Assembly: GCA_900557405.1 (NCBI GenBank)
Contig: USSF01000043.1
Coordinates: 1-20,376, forward strand
DNA from: an uncultured Prevotella sp.
GTDB taxonomy: Bacteria; Bacteroidota; Bacteroidia; Bacteroidales; Bacteroidaceae
Length of the DNA stretch: 20,376 nucleotides
Reading direction: 5' to 3'
Shown: positions 9,322 to 16,290 of the stretch, piece after piece
How the letters are laid out: every line of letters begins with the position of its first letter
Numbering within the stretch: the first letter of the stretch is position 1
The notes under the pieces: model-generated
The model's database searches: none
What the model saw: only the letters and a program-made list of their open reading frames with translations
What the model was told of the DNA's origin: nothing
Made by a program: the position numbers and the translations under genes

Positions 9322-10470
9322 ATGAAAGCTCGAGTTATAGCGTTTTATTTACCACAGTTCCATCCTGTACCGTATAATGACAAAGTATGGGGACCTGGTT
9401 TTACAGAGTGGACAAATGTAGCTAAAGCCAGACCATTGTTCCATGGCCATTATCAACCTCGTATTCCAGCTGATTTGGGTTTCTATGATCTCAGATTGCC
9501 GGAGACGCGAGAGCAGCAGGCAGAATTGGCAAGTAGCGCAGGAGTTGAGGGCTTCTGCTATTGGCACTATTGGATGGGAAATGGGAAGAGGTTATTGAGC
9601 AGGCCCTTTGATGAGGTCCTTGCCTCAGGAAAGCCGGATTATCCGTTTTGTCTTGCTTGGGCCAATCATGATTGGACGACAAAGACATGGAAGAATAATG
9701 GTGGGACAACAATGATTGCAGAACAGCTGTATCCGGGAAAAGAAGACTATATTAATCATTTCAATGTAGTTTTGCCTGCTTTCAAGGATCATAGATATAT
9801 AACGGTTGACGGTAAGCCTTTGTTCTGTATATTCGACCCTTATCGGTTCCCTGATGTGGAAGAATTTATGGAGCTATGGCGTAAACTGGCTAAGGAAAAT
9901 GGCCTTGAGGGAGTATATTTCGTCGCTATGTGCAATTCCACAACTACGATGGTGCGTGATGCAGATGGTAGGATCCATAGAGTCCTCCCGAATCTTGAAA
10001 GCAGTGAAGCGGTCTACAAGAGTTTCCTGAATATGGGATTTGATGGTATAAACTCATTGGGCAAATCCCGTGCAGAGATGTTGTATTCAGGCAAATACCG
10101 AAGATTGATACGTTTTGCCCTGCAGCAGCGTTTTTCTTTCATGCCTACATTAAAGTATGAGTATCCGGAAGTGGTGAAAAACTTTTTTGCTCCTGAAGAC
10201 TCGTGGGAAAATGTCTTCCCTACAATCCTGCCACAATGGGACAGAAGCCCACGGACAGGAAAAAGCGAAGGTGTATATGTGAATTCAACGCCGGAGAACT
10301 TTCAGGAGCATATTAAAAAAGCACTTGATGTAATAAAAGATAAAAGCCAGGAACATAGAATCCTTTTCCTGCGTTCATGGAATGAATGGGGGGAGGGTAA
10401 TTATGTGGAACCTGATATGAAATACGGGCATGGTTTCATCGATGCTATAAGAAATACTATATTGGAATAA
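9322..10470 (+). CDS. WbsX-family glycosyltransferase / GH99-like protein
   Basis: The 382-residue protein matches the WbsX family (GH99-like domain) common in O-antigen and capsule loci. Diagnostic blocks are FYLPQFHPVPYND (8-20), GFTEWTNVAKA (26-36), EGFCYWHYWM (75-84), LAWANHDWTTKTW (109-121) and the C-terminal FLRSWNEWGEGNYVEPD. It has no signal peptide or membrane segment, so it is cytoplasmic. The fold is related to endo-acting glycoside hydrolases. Annotation as a glycosyltransferase comes mostly from locus context, and the reaction is not established for this protein. It starts 11 bases after the polymerase gene. Confidence 0.85.
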   Translation: MKARVIAFYLPQFHPVPYNDKVWGPGFTEWTNVAKARPLFHGHYQPRIPADLGFYDLRLPETREQQAELASSAGVEGFCYWHYWMGNGKRLLSRPFDEVLASGKPDYPFCLAWANHDWTTKTWKNNGGTTMIAEQLYPGKEDYINHFNVVLPAFKDHRYITVDGKPLFCIFDPYRFPDVEEFMELWRKLAKENGLEGVYFVAMCNSTTTMVRDADGRIHRVLPNLESSEAVYKSFLNMGFDGINSLGKSRAEMLYSGKYRRLIRFALQQRFSFMPTLKYEYPEVVKNFFAPEDSWENVFPTILPQWDRSPRTGKSEGVYVNSTPENFQEHIKKALDVIKDKSQEHRILFLRSWNEWGEGNYVEPDMKYGHGFIDAIRNTILE

Positions 10471-10483
10471 TAAATAACAGATT

Positions 10484-11413
10484 ATGACATACAATGTACC
10501 GGTGCTGTTCATTATTTTCAAACGAAAGGAAACAGCATTAAAAAGCTTTGAAAAGATAAGAGAGGTTAAACCCTCCAAATTGTATATTGCCGGTGATGGG
10601 GCACGTCCTGGTGTCTCGGGCGAAGCTGAGGGTGTGGCAGAAACCAGAAAGGCCGTTCTGGCAGCAGTTGATTGGGAATGTGATGTGAAAACACGTTTCC
10701 TGGATCACAATATGGGTTGTTGTATGGGCGTTTATACTGCTATTAATTGGCTTTTTGAAAATGAAGAACAAGGCATAATAATTGAAGACGACTGCGTCTT
10801 GAGAACTTGTTTTTTTCGTTTTGCAGAGGAATTACTCGAAAGGTATAAAGATGATGCCAGAATAGGAATGATCGATGCGGCAAATTATATCAAGAAAATC
10901 AAGATTCCTTGTTCTTACGGCTTCAGCAGGTTTAAATCCACAAACGGTTGGGCCACGTGGCGACGTGCATGGCAGTTGATGGATCTTGATATGAAATGGA
11001 GGGGTGGTCCTTTCGAGAAATCCATAATATCCAATATGGGATATAGGGCAAAGGATATTGGGTATTGGAGATATCGTTTGAAGGCTGTAGACCTGAAGGA
11101 TGTAAGTGCATGGGATTGGCAGTGGTATTTTACTTTGTCTGCCCACAATATGCTCGGCATTTATCCGGAATACAGCCTTATTACGAATATCGGTTTTGGA
11201 GATGGAGCAACGCATACCACGGCAAGGAAAACGCCTGATGAATATAAATCAAATCGGGATATTACATTCCCGCTTCGTCATCCTGAGTATGTTCTGCCAT
11301 ATGAACCATTTGAACGTCATTTCTATATGTCTAACAATACGTTGTTTGATAGAATAAAGAGACTGTTCCCGTTCTGGTTCAAGAATGTAGTGAAGAAAAT
11401 CGTAAGAGGATAA
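10484..11413 (+). CDS. Cytoplasmic glycosyltransferase with a DxD-like motif
   Basis: A 309-residue protein with a GT-A-like N-terminus. VPVLFIIFKRKETALKSFE (5-23) is a beta strand and helix of the kind that opens nucleotide-sugar transferases. KLYIAGDGARPG (32-43) follows, and IIIEDDCVL (98-106) supplies the metal-binding DxD-type acids at 101-103. The family resembles proteins often labelled nucleotide-diphospho-sugar transferase or HlpA-like. STNGWATWRRAW (about 149-160) is a well-conserved block in that group. There is no signal peptide. It lies 13 bases after the WbsX gene and 7 before licD, inside the operon. The donor and acceptor sugars are unknown. Confidence 0.78.
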   Translation: MTYNVPVLFIIFKRKETALKSFEKIREVKPSKLYIAGDGARPGVSGEAEGVAETRKAVLAAVDWECDVKTRFLDHNMGCCMGVYTAINWLFENEEQGIIIEDDCVLRTCFFRFAEELLERYKDDARIGMIDAANYIKKIKIPCSYGFSRFKSTNGWATWRRAWQLMDLDMKWRGGPFEKSIISNMGYRAKDIGYWRYRLKAVDLKDVSAWDWQWYFTLSAHNMLGIYPEYSLITNIGFGDGATHTTARKTPDEYKSNRDITFPLRHPEYVLPYEPFERHFYMSNNTLFDRIKRLFPFWFKNVVKKIVRG

Positions 11414-11420
11414 GACAGAT

Positions 11421-12113
11421 ATGAAACTGAAGATAGATACAGACAAAGGAGTATACAAGTATAAGTTCGTTCCCATCTTTGAGGGAATCAAACCTATCAA
11501 CAAGGATATAGCAAGGGAGAACCTTGCTATACTGAAAAAGGTGTGTGAGGATGCCGGCATAACGTTCATCCTCTTCTACGGCACTCTTTTGGGAGCCGTG
11601 AGAGAGCATGACTTCATTGACCATGATGAGGACATTGACCTTGTGTTGTTCAAGAAAGACATGAGGAAGTTCGAGAACCAGCTCTTCAAACTCCGTGAAT
11701 GCGGTTTCGAGATGGCCCGTTACGAGCGCCGTGGCTTCTGCTCGATTATCAGGAAGGGAGAATACATAGACCTGTATTTTTATGAGCCTTATCCCACCGA
11801 CCCTGATCTGTATTACAGTTGTCAGGATATATGTCGCAAGGAGTTTGTGCTTGACCTGATGCCGTATACCTTCCAGGGGGACACCTATCTTGTGCCCCGT
11901 AATTATGTTGCCTATTGTGAGTATTACTTCGGCAAAGACTGGATGACACCTATCCGGAAATTCGATTTCAACAAGAGCCGAATGCAGCTTTTGAAAGAAT
12001 ATTCCGTGCAGTATGTCAAAGCCTTGCTGCCTGTAGGCTTTGTGGAGAGAATCCAGAAGCGTGGCGACAAGGTGATTCTTGATAAGTGGTTGTCAAAGAT
12101 CTATAAAAAATGA
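11421..12113 (+). CDS. LicD-family phosphotransferase
   Basis: LicD proteins transfer phosphocholine or related phospho-head groups from a CDP-activated donor to a sugar; the family has a nucleotidyltransferase fold. In this 230-residue protein the signature is LFYGTLLGAVREHDF (51-65) followed by IDHDEDIDLVLF (66-77), carrying the metal-binding acids. A second conserved patch is EYIDLYFYEP. It is cytoplasmic, with no signal peptide or membrane helix. It is the ninth gene of the operon and sits four bases before the GT2 gene. The nearby fused cytidylyltransferase/PLP enzyme at 13128-14942 is a plausible source of its donor. The identity of the phospho-group (ethanolamine, aminopropanol, choline or other) is inferred only from that neighbour. 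Confidence 0.88.
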   Translation: MKLKIDTDKGVYKYKFVPIFEGIKPINKDIARENLAILKKVCEDAGITFILFYGTLLGAVREHDFIDHDEDIDLVLFKKDMRKFENQLFKLRECGFEMARYERRGFCSIIRKGEYIDLYFYEPYPTDPDLYYSCQDICRKEFVLDLMPYTFQGDTYLVPRNYVAYCEYYFGKDWMTPIRKFDFNKSRMQLLKEYSVQYVKALLPVGFVERIQKRGDKVILDKWLSKIYKK

Positions 12114-12117
12114 TGCT

Positions 12118-12879
12118 ATGCTAAAGGTTTCGATTATAACGACAACATTCAATAGCGGAAAGACTGTCGGGGACACTTTGCAGTCTGTCTTGAACCAGAC
12201 ATACGGCAACATAGAGTATTGGATTGTTGACGGACAGTCAAAAGACAATACGATGGACGTGGTGCGTAGTTTTGAAGAGGCGTTTGGCGGCAGGCTTCAT
12301 TACATTTCCGAAAAGGACAAAGGCATTTATGATGCTATGAACAAAGGAATAAGGAGCGCAACGGGGGATATTGTGGGTATATTGAATTCAGATGATTACT
12401 TCACTGCGGATGACGTGGTGGAGAATGTCGTGAAGGCCCTTGAAGCGGATGCTTCGCTTGATGCAGTTTATGCTGATGTCCATTTTATCAATCCGGATAA
12501 TCCAGACAGGGTTGTTAGGTATTATTCCTCTTCCGTGTTCCGGCCTTCATTGTTACGCTTTGGATTCATGCCTGCCCATCCTACGTTTTATGTAAGGCGC
12601 GAAGTGTACGAGAAGCACGGCTTGTATTCTCTTGATTACAGGATCGCTTCCGACTATGATATGATGGTCAGACTGTTCTACAGGCATGGTATAAAGTCGA
12701 AATACATCAACAAGGATTTTGTCACCATGCGTGTTGGCGGTATGAGCACGAAGAACGTGTCCCACCGTTTGCTTATAAACAAGGAGGATGTCAAAGCTTG
12801 TCGGCGATATGGATTGAAGACGAACCGCCTGTTGATCTGCATGAAGTATTTATATAAGATATTCGAGTTCAAACTATAG
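12118..12879 (+). CDS. Family 2 glycosyltransferase (WcaE-like)
   Basis: This is a 253-residue GT2 enzyme from the ATG at 12118. The frame extends upstream to a TTG at 12079, but that would overlap licD and add residues before the family's usual MxxVSIITTTFN opening. KVSIITTTFNSGKTV (3-17) starts the nucleotide-binding fold, IVDGQSKDNT (36-45) contributes to UDP-sugar binding, EKDKGIYDAMNKGI (65-78) is the characteristic central block and LNSDDYF (89-95) holds the DxD-type metal site. The order resembles WcaE-type transferases of exopolysaccharide loci. It adds one sugar of the repeat unit in the cytoplasm. It is the last gene of the operon. Donor specificity cannot be read. Confidence 0.9.
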   Translation: MLKVSIITTTFNSGKTVGDTLQSVLNQTYGNIEYWIVDGQSKDNTMDVVRSFEEAFGGRLHYISEKDKGIYDAMNKGIRSATGDIVGILNSDDYFTADDVVENVVKALEADASLDAVYADVHFINPDNPDRVVRYYSSSVFRPSLLRFGFMPAHPTFYVRREVYEKHGLYSLDYRIASDYDMMVRLFYRHGIKSKYINKDFVTMRVGGMSTKNVSHRLLINKEDVKACRRYGLKTNRLLICMKYLYKIFEFKL

Positions 12880-12885
12880 TCTTTT

Positions 12886-12955
12886 TTTAAGTTTAATCTC
12901 AAAGGTGGTATTGGGCTTGTGCTGGTCAGACAGAATTTTCTGGATTAAACTTAAA
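12886..12955. repeat. 13-bp perfect inverted repeat after the operon
   Basis: TTTAAGTTTAATC (12886-12898) and GATTAAACTTAAA (12943-12955) are exact reverse complements separated by 44 bases. The left arm begins seven bases after the GT2 stop. No T-run follows either arm in either direction, so it is not a standard intrinsic terminator. The loop contains a smaller palindrome, CAGAATTTTCTG. Confidence 0.7.
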
Positions 12956-13025
12956 TCGGGCATTAGAGCTTTTCTATGCCTGAAACTTGAATAATCTCAA
13001 AACCTCCTAATGATCGTTTGTGGAT

Positions 13026-13080
13026 AATGGCGTCAGAATTTCCATATAGGCATCCTGACGCCATTTTCTGTCTTTATTTT
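13026..13080 (+). terminator. Intrinsic terminator of the exopolysaccharide operon
   Basis: Perfect 11-bp stem AATGGCGTCAG (13026-13036) and CTGACGCCATT (13055-13065) with an 18-base loop, followed by a T-rich tract to 13080. The T-tract lies on the plus-strand side, so it ends the operon's transcript. The convergent minus-strand gene has no comparable T-tract of its own here. Confidence 0.85.
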
Positions 13081-13127
13081 TACTGGTGCTGTTGCTGATT
13101 GCTTGCACCTAAGACTGTTATTTTGCT

Positions 13128-14942
13128 TTATTCCAGATTATGCAGTTCGCTGATCAGCTGGTCGTTGTCTTCTGAGTTTCTGATTGCCAGTCTGATAAGG
13201 TCGCGTCCCTGCATGTTTTTCTTTTTTCCGCAGTTGCTTATGATGATATCCTTCTCAAGGAGCTTTTCGGCAAGTTCGGCAGAAGTGAATCTGTCTGTCA
13301 CCTCACACAGGAAATAGTTTGCCTGTGAAGGGATGACTCTGAGAAAAGTGATTTCTCCCAGTTTCTTGAAGAATCGTTCCCTTTCTTTCTTGAAGCTCTC
13401 ACAAGCCCGATGGTAGTCAGATTCATATTTGCCGAATATCTGCATATAGAACTCTGCAAACGAGTTGATATTCCAAATGCTTACTTCTTTCTTTATGCTT
13501 GCAATAAGATTCTTGTCCGCACCGGCAAGAACTCCGAGTCTTAGTCCAGGTACACCGTATGATTTTGAAATGCTCTTCATGATGAGCATACTCGGGTATT
13601 TCTCCAATATATCCTGTTTCAGCAGACTGTCTTCTTCCGGACATGAAGTGAAATCTGAAAAACTTTCGTCGAGCAGCAGTGTTATGCCGTTGTCCTCACA
13701 CCATGCGGCGATGCGTTCCGTTTCGTTTCTTTTCATGAAATGTCCGGAGGGGTTGTCCGGATTGATGAGAATCAGCATTGAGAGGTTCTTGTCCTTGAAA
13801 AATCCAATCAGGTCGTCGGCTGTATAACTGAAATCCTTTGTCTTGCATACAAAGGGGATAATCTGGTCTTCCTTCAGTCTGTTGGGGTATTCGTCAAAAG
13901 TAGGGAATATAACGCCTGTTTTCTTTCCGGAATGCTTTTCCATCACATTCTTTATCAGTTCCGCCGCACCGTTTCCCACCACGATATTATCGGTATGTAT
14001 CTTGAAGTATTTTCCTGCGAGCAGTGAGTTCACATACATTCCCGAAGGGTAGTTCTCTAACAGTGTGTCGAAGTTCGACTTTATCTCCTCCCTCATCTTT
14101 CTTGTCGGGAAATACGGGTTTACCAGATAACAGTAGTCAAGCAGCTGTGGAAATCTCCAGAACCCGCCGTAGCGTTTGTGGTATTTCTCGAATTTGTCTT
14201 TTCCTTCGGCAAAGAGTGCTGTAGCGATGTCGAGGTCCTGTGCGTCGTCAATCTCATACCATTTCTCGTTTGTGATGGGCAGAGCCTTGAGTGTAGAGCA
14301 ACTCAGGTGTGTGAGGACGCTCAATACCTGTTCGTAATACTCGTTGTTTCCCATGACCTTGCAGTAGGCTTCAAGAAAGGGCACGTATTGACTCTGCGAG
14401 AACTCCTTGCTGAATTTATATACGTTCACCGTCTTGTAATATTCATCGGCATCCTCGAACCTGAATGCTGATTTCGGAACGAAGTTTATGATTTTCCTGT
14501 CGTCATCGATGCATACCATTGTTCCGTCCATCCAACTCTCGTATTTTGCCACGACAGAGAGGTCTTTGTCTTCGGCCTTTACGAGCAGGTCGAGGATCTT
14601 GTCCTCAAAAACAAGGTCTGACTCGAGCAATATTGTGTCGTCATTGCACATCTCGTCTTTGGCGAGTGCGAGCGAGTAGATGTTGTTGGTCTTGTCGTAT
14701 ACAGGATTGTCGATAAATTCAATATTTATCGTGTCTTCATATTTGTTTCTTATATATTCTTTCAGGTTTTCCCCTTTATATCCGGTTACGATGATGATTC
14801 TGTCAAGATTGTATCTCGACAGTTGCCTGATAAATCGGTCTATCAGTCTTGTTCCGTTTACTTCCACCATGCATTTGGTGTTGTCTTTTGTAAACTCTCC
14901 TAAACGCCGTCCCATTCCGGCGGCAAGAATTATAGCTTGCAT
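13128..14942 (-). CDS. Fused CDP-transferase and PLP-dependent decarboxylase/aminotransferase
   Basis: This is a 604-residue two-domain cytoplasmic enzyme. Residues 1-245 are a LicC-like nucleotidyltransferase: AIILAAGMGRRLGEF (3-17), TKCMVEVNG (22-30), NIYSLALAKDEM (87-98), LLESDLVF (105-112) and KWYEIDDAQDLDIA (227-240). Residues 258-604 are a fold-type I PLP enzyme closest in motif style to CobD (threonine-phosphate decarboxylase) and HisC. They contain GNGAAELI (323-330), NPDNPSG (394-400), LLLDESF (422-428, PLP-binding Asp425), SISKSYGVPGLRLG (457-470, Schiff-base Lys460) and RLAIRN (584-589). Known relatives decarboxylate phosphothreonine or phosphoserine to the matching amino-alcohol phosphate. 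The N-terminal domain could then make the CDP derivative for the LicD protein encoded nearby. Both domains keep their key residues and are near full family length. Reaction order and substrate are inferred, and an aminotransferase reaction is the main alternative. Confidence 0.85.
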   Translation of the reverse strand: MQAIILAAGMGRRLGEFTKDNTKCMVEVNGTRLIDRFIRQLSRYNLDRIIIVTGYKGENLKEYIRNKYEDTINIEFIDNPVYDKTNNIYSLALAKDEMCNDDTILLESDLVFEDKILDLLVKAEDKDLSVVAKYESWMDGTMVCIDDDRKIINFVPKSAFRFEDADEYYKTVNVYKFSKEFSQSQYVPFLEAYCKVMGNNEYYEQVLSVLTHLSCSTLKALPITNEKWYEIDDAQDLDIATALFAEGKDKFEKYHKRYGGFWRFPQLLDYCYLVNPYFPTRKMREEIKSNFDTLLENYPSGMYVNSLLAGKYFKIHTDNIVVGNGAAELIKNVMEKHSGKKTGVIFPTFDEYPNRLKEDQIIPFVCKTKDFSYTADDLIGFFKDKNLSMLILINPDNPSGHFMKRNETERIAAWCEDNGITLLLDESFSDFTSCPEEDSLLKQDILEKYPSMLIMKSISKSYGVPGLRLGVLAGADKNLIASIKKEVSIWNINSFAEFYMQIFGKYESDYHRACESFKKERERFFKKLGEITFLRVIPSQANYFLCEVTDRFTSAELAEKLLEKDIIISNCGKKKNMQGRDLIRLAIRNSEDNDQLISELHNLE

Positions 14943-15008
14943 ATTTGCTGTTTTTGTTTGTGTACTTTGTTCACATTCCAGATGTGTAGCATTATTGCTA
15001 AATTTCCG

Positions 15009-15040
15009 CTAAGGTACGTCTTTTTTTCTTTTTATGCAAA
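15009..15040 (-). promoter_or_regulatory. Promoter of the fused cytidylyltransferase gene
   Basis: On the minus strand, TTTG (15040-15037) lies 20 bases before TACCTTAG (15016-15009), one mismatch from the Bacteroidetes -7 consensus. The spacing is standard. It leaves a leader of roughly 60 bases before the ATG at 14942. The gene therefore has its own promoter, separate from the operon. Confidence 0.65.
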
Positions 15041-15130
15041 AAATAATTGTTTTTAATTCCTTGGAATATCCTCATGACAGGCTGAATATTGTCTCTATTA
15101 TCCGTATTGCTTATAAAATAATGTTGTTTT

Positions 15131-15161
15131 TTTGTTTTCTATATTTTTTTTTCTATATTTG
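15131..15161 (+). promoter_or_regulatory. Promoter of the Rpn-family nuclease gene
   Basis: TTTG (15131-15134), 19 bases, then TATATTTG (15154-15161): both boxes match the Bacteroidetes consensus exactly. The start codon is at 15182, so the leader is very short, about 15 bases. Confidence 0.8.
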
Positions 15162-15181
15162 CATCATAAAACAGAACCATT

Positions 15182-16204
15182 ATGATAGTAAATGTTGCCA
15201 ATCCGATATACGACTCCGTATTCAAATATCTTATGGAAGACGAGCGTATAGCCAAGACAATCCTTTCGGCATTGCTCAAGAAGGAGGTTGTTGGAGTGAA
15301 GATGCGTCCGCATGAATATGTCAATACGACGAGAGACACGCTGTCGATGTTCCGCATAGACTTTGCTGCCAACGTGAGGGAGGACGACGGGAGTGAGCAT
15401 CTGATACTCGTGGAGCTGCAGAAGACGTGGCTTGATACGGAGACGCTACGCTTCCGCCAGTATCTTGGTGCGCAATACAGCAACAAGGACAATATACAGG
15501 AAGACTGCAAGAAGGGCTATGCCATACCTATGGTTGCCGTTTATCTGCTCGGGCATAGAGTGGGGGATATCGAAGAACCTGTGATATATGTCAACCACAA
15601 TTCGTATGACTACAATGGCAATGTCGTGACAAAGGGAATACCGGATCCGTTTGTAGACAGTCTCGTGCACAACAGCATCATCGTACAGATTCCTTTGCTG
15701 CGGGGGCGAATAAACAATCATCTGGAGAAAGTACTCAGTGTGTTTGACCAGTCTAACATGTATGCCGACGAGACACAGCTGCTCACTATAGACGAGACCC
15801 GCTATGAGGATGATGCTGACATGATGTATATCCTGCACCGCCTTACTGCTGCTGCAGCAGACCCGATGATGCGGCAGGACATGAATGTGGAGGACGAATA
15901 TTTCTCTACGATAGAAGACCTTGACACGCAGGTAATGAAGCAGAAAAAACAGTTGTCTGAGCAGAAAGACAAACTTGCCGAGCAGGACAAGCAACTTGCC
16001 GAGCGGAACAAGCAACTTGCCGAGCAGGACAAGCAACTTGCTGAGCAGGACAAGCAACTTGCCGAAAGCCAAAAGCAACTTGAAGCCAAAGATATCCAGA
16101 TAAAGAATATGGTCAAGGCCATGTCGGCCAACGGAATGTCGCATGAGATGATATCCGATGCCACGGGACTTACGGTCGCAGCCATAGAGACGATCTTATC
16201 ATAG
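15182..16204 (+). CDS. Rpn / PDDEXK_2-family nuclease with a tandem-repeat coiled coil
   Basis: The 340-residue protein belongs to the Rpn/PDDEXK_2 group, often annotated as a putative transposase; E. coli Rpn proteins are DNA endonucleases linked to recombination and phage defence. NPIYDSVFKYLMEDE (7-21) is the usual opening. FRIDFAANV (57-65) supplies the catalytic Asp60, and LILVELQK (74-81) gives Glu78 and Gln80 of an E-x-Q form of the motif. RFRQYLGAQY (90-99) follows. Residues 254-302 form a regular coiled coil of seven 7-residue units (type unit QDKQLAE). The last 30 residues, NGMSHEMISDATGLTVAAIE, look like the small helical module that ends many Rpn proteins. It has a strong promoter and stands alone, with no transposon ends seen. 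Cytoplasmic. Confidence 0.85.
   Translation: MIVNVANPIYDSVFKYLMEDERIAKTILSALLKKEVVGVKMRPHEYVNTTRDTLSMFRIDFAANVREDDGSEHLILVELQKTWLDTETLRFRQYLGAQYSNKDNIQEDCKKGYAIPMVAVYLLGHRVGDIEEPVIYVNHNSYDYNGNVVTKGIPDPFVDSLVHNSIIVQIPLLRGRINNHLEKVLSVFDQSNMYADETQLLTIDETRYEDDADMMYILHRLTAAAADPMMRQDMNVEDEYFSTIEDLDTQVMKQKKQLSEQKDKLAEQDKQLAERNKQLAEQDKQLAEQDKQLAESQKQLEAKDIQIKNMVKAMSANGMSHEMISDATGLTVAAIETILS
15941..16087 (+). repeat. 21-bp in-frame tandem repeat within the Rpn gene
   Basis: Seven 21-base units encode heptads. The five central units (15962-16066) are near-identical versions of CAGGACAAGCAACTTGCCGAG, reading QKDKLAE, QDKQLAE, RNKQLAE, QDKQLAE and QDKQLAE. One degenerate unit flanks each side (QKKQLSE and SQKQLEA). 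Near-identity at the DNA level points to recent duplication by slippage or recombination. Confidence 0.9.
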
Positions 16205-16211
16205 ACAAGCT

Positions 16212-16251
16212 GGAAAGTCCGCATGAATAAATGTATCATAGCGGATTTTCC
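16212..16251. other. Strong hairpin between the Rpn gene and the lipoprotein gene
   Basis: GGAAAGTCCGC (16212-16222) pairs with GCGGATTTTCC (16241-16251) with a single G·U pair. ATGA (16223-16226) and TCAT (16236-16239) extend the stem past one bulged A to a nine-base loop. No T-run follows, so it is not a typical intrinsic terminator. It may be an RNA processing or stability element between the two genes, since no promoter box is seen before the lipoprotein. Confidence 0.55.
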
Positions 16252-16290
16252 GACAACAAGAAAATAATCATAACCCTAAAACAAATGCTT

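Noticed and set aside
12886..12955. Invertible capsule promoter like those of Bacteroides fragilis
   Set aside because: The inverted repeats are shorter and much closer together than in those switches, no promoter pair is seen between them, and they lie after rather than before the operon.
181..13112. CTTGCACCTAA present at 181-191 and again at 13102-13112
   Set aside because: An 11-base match between two sites is expected by chance in 20 kb, and the flanks do not match.
13128..14942. Phosphonate (2-aminoethylphosphonate) pathway enzyme
   Set aside because: Cytidylyltransferase-transaminase fusions exist in phosphonate pathways, but no PEP mutase or phosphonopyruvate decarboxylase is in the window, and the PLP domain looks more like CobD/HisC than the phosphonate transaminase. 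It remains a secondary possibility.
15941..16087. Possible CRISPR-like array
   Set aside because: The units are contiguous with no spacers, and they are in frame within a coding coiled coil.
15446..16144. 232-residue minus-strand frame rich in LLVLLGKLLV repeats
   Set aside because: Its repeats are the antisense image of the 21-bp coiled-coil repeats in the Rpn gene, which has a strong promoter and catalytic motif.
15182..16204. Annotation as a transposase in a mobile element
   Set aside because: Rpn proteins are often labelled putative transposase, but no terminal inverted repeats or target-site duplication are visible around the gene.
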